Shown piece after piece: positions 1 through 5,669 of a DNA stretch of 7,188 nt. The notes below the pieces were generated by a model, which saw only the letters and a list, made by a program, of their open reading frames with translations, did not search any database and was not told the DNA's origin. Within the stretch, counting starts at the first letter, position 1. Each line of letters opens with the position of its first letter. Origin of the DNA: Candidatus Woesearchaeota archaeon (GTDB lineage Archaea > Nanobdellota > Nanobdellia > Woesearchaeales > ARS49); contig JACQMU010000110.1 of NCBI GenBank assembly GCA_016203425.1, forward strand, positions 1-7,188, given 5' to 3'. The position numbers and the translations under genes were made by a program.

Positions 1-1
1 A

Positions 2-835
2 GCTGCCAATTTGAGAAGAAACATAACGAATAGTAAAATGATTTATTTCCTTTTTTTGATGTACATATTATTTGTCGGCTTCAGCAACTACACCATCAAC
101 ATGTGGTCAAATCGCGCAGAACGACAATTATTTCAAGGATACCCCTTTCTGGTTCTCTTCCCAGCAATAGGCATAACAACATTGTTAAAAACAACACTTT
201 CCATAATCAAACAACAGAAACTCACTGCATTATCAACGATAATAATTGCTATTTTTATTTTATTCTCAACATGGAACGGCACGTACGGTGTACTCAAAAG
301 CATTGACCAAGCTGCATTTGTAGATGACGCAAAATGGGAAAGCATCACCTGGCTCAGAGACAATACTCCAAAAGACGCACGTGCTTTTTTCCTCTCAGGG
401 TTTGAACATGAATTCAGCATGTTTAGCGAACGAATCAATTTAAAAGGCGACTTAAACCGAGGATATACAATAGAAAACATCAAAGCATTATGCAACGGAC
501 AATATTTAGAGAAATATTTGGGCGAATGGGCATTTAGAGAATATGGCGCTTATGGGAGCGATACATACGCACGCAAGCGAACAGGCCTTACTAAGTTTGG
601 AGACATTGCCGAACCATTCCAAAACGAAAGTGAAGTGTATGTGTTCAAAGGGCCAGGCCGAGGAAACCAATCAGTGCCACTAACATTTTTTGATTATGTC
701 GTATTACAATACAAAGGCACAGGGTTTGATCCTTGCATGGCTTACTTTATTAATGAAAGCGTCAATCGAGGACATACTCTCGCGTGGATGAACAATGAGA
801 TGGCAATTGTTAAAATAAACCGAAGTGTGAGATGA
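2..835 (+). CDS. GT-C-like polytopic membrane protein, C-terminal part (cut by left edge)
   Basis: The reading frame is open to the left edge (codons from base 2, no stop), so this is the C-terminal part of a longer protein; the TTG at 11 is not a credible start because homology to the next gene extends up to the edge. About three hydrophobic segments (encoded near 40-95, 140-200 and 235-275) precede a soluble domain of about 180 residues that begins near the motif WLRDNTPKDAR, a pattern common after the membrane part of archaeal GT-C glycosyltransferases. It is paralogous to the gene at 832-2574: a hand alignment of the soluble domain gives about 130 identities in 177 positions. The only two cysteines (codons at 491 and 734) are kept in the paralogue. 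It ends in an ATGA overlap with that gene, indicating co-translation. Family placement in GT-C is inferred from topology and context. The donor and acceptor are unknown. Confidence 0.72.
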   Translation, partial: AANLRRNITNSKMIYFLFLMYILFVGFSNYTINMWSNRAERQLFQGYPFLVLFPAIGITTLLKTTLSIIKQQKLTALSTIIIAIFILFSTWNGTYGVLKSIDQAAFVDDAKWESITWLRDNTPKDARAFFLSGFEHEFSMFSERINLKGDLNRGYTIENIKALCNGQYLEKYLGEWAFREYGAYGSDTYARKRTGLTKFGDIAEPFQNESEVYVFKGPGRGNQSVPLTFFDYVVLQYKGTGFDPCMAYFINESVNRGHTLAWMNNEMAIVKINRSVR

Positions 836-2574
836 AGATGGAAAATGACAAGTTATTTTTTATAAGCGCAGTTATTTTCTTTGCGTTTGCAGGACTTGTT
901 CTAAGAAACTTTCCATTCAGCCAAGGAAATCTTGACAAAACAATGCCCCCAGTCATTACATCATATGATGTCTTTGCCAACACAGAACAAACAAAATGGA
1001 TATATGACTCAGAACAAGCATATTATTACAACCAAGCCAGAACCGGGGGTATTGAAGGAGTAATAGGCACACACCCCACACTCTATTACATATTCATAGC
1101 GACTTTCACAAAATTAACAACACTGCCTGTCTATCAAACTGCATACTTAACAGTAAACATACTTTCAATACTTATTATTTTACAATTATTTGCAATATTC
1201 AACAAATTATTTGGGGCTGAAACAGCACTTGTAGCGTTAGCGATAGGAACAATACCTGCGCACTATTGGTTGTTCCCCATGTACGTTGGATTTCAATACG
1301 ACTACTTCACATTTGCAACAATCCCCACAATACTATTTCTTTTAGTACACAGATTAGAAATTAACATTACACGCACACAAAGAATAATGATGTATACTCT
1401 CTTTGGTTTTTTATTTATTGAACAATTTCTTGGACATTATGTAGAACTTATTTTTTATGCACCATTCTTTGCAGCACTGCCATTATTCTTTGTTTGGAAA
1501 AAAACAATCACTATAAAAGAATACACGACAGCAATAATCGTAATCACACTGATCATGACACCATTTTTACTTTATTTTCTACCACTAACAATCAAAGACC
1601 ACCTCAAAGGAGGAATAAAAGCAATCCAAGGCCAAGTCAGCAGCGGCGAAGGAAGCAAACACGTTGAATATTTCCCCTGGCCGAGATTTGATTTCTGGCT
1701 AAATATTTTCAGCATAATCGGGATTTTTACAATTATGCTAAACTTCAAAAGAAATCTTCAAAGCAGCCAAAGAACAACATACTTGTTATTTCTTGTTTAT
1801 TTAATCATTATAGGCTTTAGCAATGTTTTATTCAACATCTCAGCAAACAGAGCCGAACGACAATTATTCCAAGGATATCCATTTCTGGTTCTTTTGCCAG
1901 CATTAGGCATAACCATCATCACAGAACTAACCCTCACTATAATAAAAAAACAAAACATGACGCGCATTGCAATTACAGTTATTCTCACACTCATCTTGTT
2001 GTCAACATGGAATAATACTTACAACGAACTAAACGCCATAGATGATGCGGCATTGGTCGATGATAATAAGTGGCAAAGCGTAGTCTGGATACGAGACAAT
2101 ACACCCAAAGACTCGCGCGTGTTCTTTTTATCAGGATTTGAACACGAATTCAGCATGCTCAGCGAACGCGTCAACCTAAAAGGAGACTTAAACAGAGGGT
2201 ATACAATGAGAAATATCAAAGCACTCTGCCAAAAAACTTATCCTGAAGAATATTTTGGCGAGTGGGCATTAAGAGAATACGGCAAATACGGGGAAGAAAC
2301 ATATACAAAAAAAAGAACTGGCATAACAACATTTGAAGACATTGTCGAACCATTCCAAAATGAAAACGAAGGATATATCTTCAACGGACCTGACAGAGGA
2401 AACCAATCAGTGCCACTAAAATTCTTTGATTACGTTGTACTACAGTACAAAGGAACTGGATTTGACCATTGCGGCGGTTATTTTATAAACCAAAGCCTTG
2501 AAATAGGACATACGCTCGCATGGTTTAATGATGCAATGGCGATTATTAAAATAAATAGGAGTGTACAAAAATGA
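832..2574 (+). CDS. Polytopic membrane protein, probable GT-C-type glycosyltransferase
   Basis: This 580-residue protein has about 11-12 predicted membrane helices (for example 8-25, 103-123, 128-148, 157-173, 203-221, 231-251, 288-304, 316-334, 349-371, 376-391) followed by a soluble domain from about 405 to the end. The layout resembles PMT/STT3-like GT-C enzymes, which move sugar from a lipid-phosphate carrier on the outer face of the membrane. The first outer loop (about 26-80) carries D59-S-E61, a possible acidic motif of the DxD/DxE kind that GT-C enzymes use there; this is a guess. The conserved stretch NRAERQLFQGYPFLVLLP (339-356) lies before the last helices. C466 and C547 are the only cysteines. 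The start at 832 overlaps the preceding stop; an ATG at 838 is an alternative with a slightly better placed GTGA. It is a tandem paralogue of the preceding gene. A non-catalytic membrane protein remains possible. Confidence 0.75.
   Translation: MKMENDKLFFISAVIFFAFAGLVLRNFPFSQGNLDKTMPPVITSYDVFANTEQTKWIYDSEQAYYYNQARTGGIEGVIGTHPTLYYIFIATFTKLTTLPVYQTAYLTVNILSILIILQLFAIFNKLFGAETALVALAIGTIPAHYWLFPMYVGFQYDYFTFATIPTILFLLVHRLEINITRTQRIMMYTLFGFLFIEQFLGHYVELIFYAPFFAALPLFFVWKKTITIKEYTTAIIVITLIMTPFLLYFLPLTIKDHLKGGIKAIQGQVSSGEGSKHVEYFPWPRFDFWLNIFSIIGIFTIMLNFKRNLQSSQRTTYLLFLVYLIIIGFSNVLFNISANRAERQLFQGYPFLVLLPALGITIITELTLTIIKKQNMTRIAITVILTLILLSTWNNTYNELNAIDDAALVDDNKWQSVVWIRDNTPKDSRVFFLSGFEHEFSMLSERVNLKGDLNRGYTMRNIKALCQKTYPEEYFGEWALREYGKYGEETYTKKRTGITTFEDIVEPFQNENEGYIFNGPDRGNQSVPLKFFDYVVLQYKGTGFDHCGGYFINQSLEIGHTLAWFNDAMAIIKINRSVQK
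1735..2574 (+). repeat. Second copy of a tandem gene duplication (first copy 2-835)
   Basis: The C-terminal half of the gene at 832-2574 aligns over its whole length with the partial gene at 2-835, with about one gapped residue near the left end. Short stretches are almost identical at DNA level, for example around 118-156 versus 1856-1894, and a 23-base match at 660-682 versus 2398-2420. Elsewhere third codon positions have largely diverged, so this is an old gene duplication, not an assembly artefact. The left edge hides whether the first copy also has the N-terminal membrane part. Confidence 0.85.
2557..2561 (+). promoter_or_regulatory. Ribosome binding site AGGAG for the 2571 start
   Basis: AGGAG (continuing as AGGAGTG) ends 9 nt before the ATG at 2571 and lies inside the last codons of the upstream gene. 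It supports 2571 as the start and fits the anti-Shine-Dalgarno of archaea and bacteria alike. Confidence 0.6.
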
Positions 2575-2930
2575 TAACTAAAGAAGAACTAAAACCATTA
2601 ATAATTACTGCAAGCATTCTAGCATTTGCAGCACTTATTGGAACAATATTCACACCAACAAGCTGGCAAGGAATGTTTTCACTTGCGTTTGCAATTTTTG
2701 CGTACATTATTCTGCCAGGGTATTGCATATTGTTAAATTTCAATCTAACATCACTGGAAAGAACAATATTTGGAATGCCAATAAGTATCACGCTGGTTTC
2801 TATAGCATTATATTCTGTCGACATAATTGGAATACCTTTAAGCAGATTAACAACAATTACGATTATCTTGATAATCTCAATCATTGGGCTAGTTCTGAGA
2901 AAGTACACAACGACAACTTCCAGTTCATAA
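2571..2930 (+). CDS. Small four-helix membrane protein, DUF1616-like
   Basis: This 119-residue protein has four predicted membrane segments (about 8-27, 35-56, 67-84, 93-110). Helix 2 ends in the motif ILPGY (47-51). A short loop with LER (62-64) leads to helix 3, followed by YSVDIIGIPLS (81-91). The order PGY, then L-ER, then a glycine/proline-rich hydrophobic segment with 'IPLS' resembles the membrane core of DUF1616 proteins, which are frequent in archaeal glycosylation clusters. Full DUF1616 proteins are, as I recall, much longer and carry an extra soluble domain, so this would be a minimal form. No catalytic residues are visible and the function is unknown. The tail ends in an all Thr/Ser stretch, TTTTSSS. 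The start overlaps the upstream stop (ATGA) and has a good ribosome binding site. No frameshifted continuation is evident in the 33 bases that follow. Confidence 0.7.
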   Translation: MITKEELKPLIITASILAFAALIGTIFTPTSWQGMFSLAFAIFAYIILPGYCILLNFNLTSLERTIFGMPISITLVSIALYSVDIIGIPLSRLTTITIILIISIIGLVLRKYTTTTSSS

Positions 2931-2942
2931 GGTTAATAAACA
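2931..2942 (+). promoter_or_regulatory. Possible archaeal TATA box before the GT2 gene
   Basis: The gap 2931-2963 has no Shine-Dalgarno sequence before the ATG at 2964. The AT-rich stretch TTAATAAA (2933-2940) is centred about 27 nt upstream of that ATG, the spacing expected of an archaeal TATA box for a leaderless transcript. In AT-rich DNA such a match can arise by chance, and the surrounding gene order argues for read-through from upstream. Confidence 0.22.
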
Positions 2943-2963
2943 AACCTTGATGAAAACAGAACG

Positions 2964-3641
2964 ATGAACAAGACATTTATCGTCATACCTGCACGCAATG
3001 AAAGCAGCAGCATAACCACTGTCATTAATGACTTAAAAAAGCACAAATACGACAACATCATTGTAGTTGATGATGGAAGCAAAGATACAACAAGCATTCT
3101 CGCAAAACAAGCCGGTGCAACTGTGCTCAGACACTACATAAACAGAGGACAAGGCGCAGCACTAAAAACAGGAACAGAATATGCTGTGTTACAAGAGGCA
3201 GACATAATTGTTCATTTTGATGCCGACGGCCAAATGAGAGCAGAGGACATTTCAACAGTCATCCAACCATTAATTGAAGGGAAAGCTGACGTTAGTTTTG
3301 GCTCAAGATTTCTCAGCAATGACTCCAATATTCCTACAGCCAGAAAAATGATGCTTGTTCTTGGAAGAATATTCATGCGTGCACTATTTAAAGTTACAAC
3401 AACAGACCCACAATCAGGATTCAGAGCGCTGACAAAAAAAGCTGCACAAAGCATTGAAATAACACAACGCGGCATGCCACACTGCAGCGAAATACTCGCA
3501 CAAGTACACAAGAAAAAGATTGTTTTTACAGAAGTACCGGTTAAAATAATCTATACTGATTATTCAAAAAAACACGGACAAAGCAATATTGAAGCACTCA
3601 GAATAGCAACAAAACTATTGTGGAGCAAACTCGCGAGGTGA
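2964..3641 (+). CDS. GT2 glycosyltransferase, dolichol-phosphate mannose synthase type
   Basis: This soluble 225-residue GT-A-fold enzyme is predicted to transfer a hexose from a nucleotide sugar to a polyprenyl (dolichyl) phosphate at the cytoplasmic face of the membrane. The N-terminus FIVIPARNES (5-14) is the first strand and nucleotide loop. VVDDGSKD (34-41) is the nucleotide-binding motif and RGQGAALKTG (61-70) is typical of the family. FDADGQ (85-90) holds the metal-binding DxD, GSRF is at 113-116 and DPQSGFRAL at 148-156. The conserved basic YTDYSKKHGQSN (197-208) ends the catalytic domain. Length and lack of a membrane tail match the short DPM1-like class; membrane attachment may come from the DUF2304 protein encoded 4 nt downstream. 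The ATG at 2964 places the first strand at the usual distance from the N-terminus. The sugar (mannose, glucose or other) cannot be read from sequence. Confidence 0.9.
   Translation: MNKTFIVIPARNESSSITTVINDLKKHKYDNIIVVDDGSKDTTSILAKQAGATVLRHYINRGQGAALKTGTEYAVLQEADIIVHFDADGQMRAEDISTVIQPLIEGKADVSFGSRFLSNDSNIPTARKMMLVLGRIFMRALFKVTTTDPQSGFRALTKKAAQSIEITQRGMPHCSEILAQVHKKKIVFTEVPVKIIYTDYSKKHGQSNIEALRIATKLLWSKLAR
3635..3641 (+). promoter_or_regulatory. Ribosome binding site GAGGTGA for the 3646 start
   Basis: GAGGTGA is a seven-base match to the Shine-Dalgarno consensus. It ends 4 nt before the ATG at 3646 and overlaps the last codons and stop of the GT2 gene. It is the best ribosome binding site in the window and fixes the start of the DUF2304 gene. 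Confidence 0.7.
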
Positions 3642-3645
3642 GGAA

Positions 3646-4002
3646 ATGATACAACCAATACAAATATTAATCATCATTTTCGCAACATTTGCACTTAGCA
3701 GAACATATCTTAGACTCCATGACAACAAAATAACAAAAGGCGAATTTGTCTTATGGACATTTGTATGGACAAGCGTAGTCATCGTCGCATTCATACCACA
3801 AGTCATTGTAACATTATCAGACTTCTTCGGGCTGGGCAGAGGAATGGACTTAGCCATATTAACCAGCACAATACTGCTGCTTTACCTCATATTCAAAGCG
3901 TACGTACGAATAGAGATGATAGAACAAGACATAACAGAACTCACGAGAAAACTCGCACTAGAGACAAAACATGAATCTAAAAATCAGCCGCACAGCAGAT
4001 AA
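3646..4002 (+). CDS. DUF2304 family membrane protein
   Basis: This 118-residue protein has three predicted membrane helices (about 4-21, 37-56, 67-86) and a charged C-terminal helix (87-107) that may form a short coiled coil. Family-like features are a basic loop after helix 1, a Trp-containing start of helix 2 (LWTFVW, 36-41), a proline at 51 after 'AFI', and FGLGRGMDL (61-69) leading into helix 3; then EMIEQDITELTRKLAL (90-105), as in DUF2304 proteins. The family has no established activity. It is very often encoded beside a DPM1-like GT2, as here, which suggests it anchors or assists that enzyme at the membrane (inference). The gene starts 4 nt after the GT2 stop with a strong ribosome binding site, and its 3' end overlaps the next gene by 32 nt. 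Confidence 0.85.
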   Translation: MIQPIQILIIIFATFALSRTYLRLHDNKITKGEFVLWTFVWTSVVIVAFIPQVIVTLSDFFGLGRGMDLAILTSTILLLYLIFKAYVRIEMIEQDITELTRKLALETKHESKNQPHSR

Positions 4003-5086
4003 ATGGATTGGAAGATTATTCTGCAAGATTATTGGCTGCTTTATTAAAAACTCAGATGTTAATTTAGAGCCTACATCTATTCTTATTATTAAACTCTGGG
4101 CTGTGGGTGAATCTGTATTAACACTGCCAATGATTGAAGCTGTAAAGAAGAAATATCCAAACACAAAAATAACAATCTTGGCAAGAAACAGAAACAAAGC
4201 AGTCTACGAAGGACAACCATTTATTGACGACATAATTGTTCTTGAATTAAACAACATTTTTTCAATTACAAAACGATTCAAACAATTTGATTTAGCAATT
4301 GACTGCGAACCTTATTTGAATATTTCTGCCATTATTGGAACTTTTTTGGCGAAAAAAACAATAGGATTCAGCCATGGGAGCCGTGCAGCGTTGTATACTG
4401 CGAAGATTCATTATAATGACCAACAACACGTTGTGAAAACATACTGCGACCTTGCGACAATAATCAATGTTCATGCGCAGCCAACAAAACTTGTGCCTTT
4501 AATGTATTCAAAAACTGATGAAGAAACTATCAACAATATGATAAAAATACAAGGAATAAAAACACAACACACACTCATTGGCATCTGCCCAACAACTGCA
4601 GAAACAAGCAAAGACAGAAAATGGCCAATTGAAAACTATGTGAGAGTAATAGACCAACTCACGACCAAAAACAACAACGTAATCTTAATAGGAACAAAAA
4701 ATGACGAAGAAGAACTCGAACAATTAAGAAACATGTGTCACCAAAAAAACGCAGTACACAACTTTGCAGGAAAAACAACACTCAAACAATTATTTGCCCT
4801 CATTAAAAAATGCACACTGTTTATCAGCAATGATACAGGGCCGATGCATATCGCTGCAGCACAAGGTGTGAAAACCATCGGCATATTTGGGCCGAATTTA
4901 CCGATAAGATTTGGGCCATACGGAAAAGGAAACATTTCACTGTACGAAAAACAATACTGCAGCCCGTGCATCAATGTACACAAAGGAGAATTTCCCGCAT
5001 GCTTTAACCAAATAAAAGGCAAGTGCCTGAAAGAAATACCACCACAAAAAGTCATGGAGGCTGTGAAAAAATGCATGCAAGAATAA
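3971..5086 (+). CDS. GT9 family glycosyltransferase, heptosyltransferase-like
   Basis: This 371-residue GT-B-fold protein belongs to the ADP-heptose:LPS heptosyltransferase family (WaaC/WaaF/WaaQ type). The N-terminal Rossmann domain starts at ILIIKLWAVGESVLTLP (37-53). The second domain has GICPTTAETSKDRKWP (204-219), VILIGTKND (237-245), and the diagnostic SNDTGPMHIAAAQGVKTIG (286-304) plus IFGPNLPIRFGPYG (305-318). A cysteine cluster typical of many GT9 proteins (C330, C333, C344, C352) follows. About 35 residues precede the first strand, including the amphipathic DKWIGRLFCKIIGCFIKN (10-27), a likely peripheral membrane anchor. The usual GD of the catalytic loop reads GE (46-47). ATG 3971 is the first start after the in-frame TAG at 3959; it overlaps the DUF2304 gene by 32 nt and lacks a clear Shine-Dalgarno. 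Heptose as substrate is supported by the gmhA, rfaE2-gmhB and rfaE1 genes directly downstream; the acceptor is unknown. Confidence 0.88.
   Translation: MNLKISRTADKWIGRLFCKIIGCFIKNSDVNLEPTSILIIKLWAVGESVLTLPMIEAVKKKYPNTKITILARNRNKAVYEGQPFIDDIIVLELNNIFSITKRFKQFDLAIDCEPYLNISAIIGTFLAKKTIGFSHGSRAALYTAKIHYNDQQHVVKTYCDLATIINVHAQPTKLVPLMYSKTDEETINNMIKIQGIKTQHTLIGICPTTAETSKDRKWPIENYVRVIDQLTTKNNNVILIGTKNDEEELEQLRNMCHQKNAVHNFAGKTTLKQLFALIKKCTLFISNDTGPMHIAAAQGVKTIGIFGPNLPIRFGPYGKGNISLYEKQYCSPCINVHKGEFPACFNQIKGKCLKEIPPQKVMEAVKKCMQE
5056..5060 (+). promoter_or_regulatory. Ribosome binding site GGAGG deciding the gmhA start
   Basis: GGAGG ends 10 nt before the ATG at 5071 and lies inside the end of the GT9 gene. 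It supports 5071 over the in-frame upstream GTG at 5023, which would add 16 residues with no counterpart in GmhA proteins. Confidence 0.65.
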
Positions 5087-5643
5087 CACAGTTAATAAAC
5101 GAATCAATAGAAACAAAACAAAGATTACATGAATTAACACTATTTATTGAACAAAGCGCGCAAACAATAATAACTGCATTACAAAACGGAAAAAAAATAT
5201 TGGCGTGCGGCAACGGGGGCAGTGCAGCAGATGCACAACATTTTGTCGCTGAACTCGTTGGAAGATTTGAAGGCGAAAGAAAACCACTGCCAGCAATTGC
5301 ACTCAACACTAATGTTTCAACACTAACAGCAATCGGCAATGATTACGGCTATGACGAACTATTTGCACGACAAATACGTGCATTTGGCGAAGAAGGCGAT
5401 GTTTTTGTTGGCATCAGCACAAGCGGAAAATCACAAAACATTCTAAAAGCAATAGATGCAGCCATTGAAAAAGAAATGCACGTGATAACATTAGGGGGCA
5501 AAGATGGCGGAACAATGAAAATGAAACCAGGCATGCACGTTATTGCTCCATCACAAACAACATCCCGCATTCAAGAATGCCACATTTTAATCATTCATAT
5601 CTGGTGCAAACTATTAGATGAAACATTATTGCACAAGCTTTAA
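5071..5643 (+). CDS. gmhA: Phosphoheptose isomerase (sedoheptulose 7-phosphate isomerase)
   Basis: This enzyme converts sedoheptulose 7-phosphate to D-glycero-D-manno-heptose 7-phosphate, the first step to nucleotide-activated heptose, in the cytoplasm. The 190 residues match the usual length of about 190. The SIS-domain phosphate site is CGNGGSAADAQHF (46-58), with H57 and E61 at the spacing of the E. coli zinc ligands H61/E65. IGNDYGYDELF (88-98) and VGISTSGKSQN (113-123) follow, the latter a second sugar-phosphate motif. The other two zinc-site residues correspond to Q168 and H176 in RIQECHILIIH (166-176). All key residues are thus present and the enzyme should be active. The start at 5071 is chosen by homology and the GGAGG site; it overlaps the GT9 gene by 16 nt. 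The related DiaA-type SIS proteins were considered, but the neighbours with GmhB, RfaE1 and RfaE2 domains make GmhA the clear choice. Confidence 0.94.
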   Translation: MHARITQLINESIETKQRLHELTLFIEQSAQTIITALQNGKKILACGNGGSAADAQHFVAELVGRFEGERKPLPAIALNTNVSTLTAIGNDYGYDELFARQIRAFGEEGDVFVGISTSGKSQNILKAIDAAIEKEMHVITLGGKDGGTMKMKPGMHVIAPSQTTSRIQECHILIIHIWCKLLDETLLHKL

Positions 5644-5650
5644 AATAATA
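5639..5650 (+). promoter_or_regulatory. Possible archaeal TATA box before the rfaE2-gmhB gene
   Basis: TTTAAAATAATA overlaps the gmhA stop. Its core (5639-5647) is centred about 27 nt before the ATG at 5670, the spacing expected for a leaderless archaeal transcript. The 26-nt gap holds no Shine-Dalgarno match. The support is composition and spacing only. Confidence 0.25.
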
Positions 5651-5669
5651 CAGACTTCGAGCGCTAATT

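Noticed and set aside
11..13. TTG at 11 as start of the first gene
   Set aside because: The frame is open to the left edge and similarity to the paralogue continues upstream of it, so the gene begins outside the window.
133..495. Minus-strand open frame of 120 codons, and a similar one at 2019-2219
   Set aside because: The two resemble each other only because they are antisense to the duplicated coding region; no ribosome binding site or motif supports either.
2931..2946. Short inverted repeat GGTT...AACC as a possible terminator
   Set aside because: The stem is four base pairs with a long AT loop and no following T run.
2723..2950. Plus-strand frame that could be a frameshifted continuation of the DUF1616-like gene
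   Set aside because: It overlaps most of that gene in another frame, its peptide is not hydrophobic in the right places, and it shows no family motif.
5023..5070. GTG start at 5023 giving a 16-residue longer GmhA
   Set aside because: The added residues are the shadow of the GT9 C-terminus, GmhA proteins begin near the ATG at 5071, and GGAGG at 5056-5060 is well placed for 5071.
5072..5079. Palindrome TGCATGCA at the gmhA start
   Set aside because: It is a single eight-base palindrome inside coding sequence, with no second copy or spacing that would suggest an operator.
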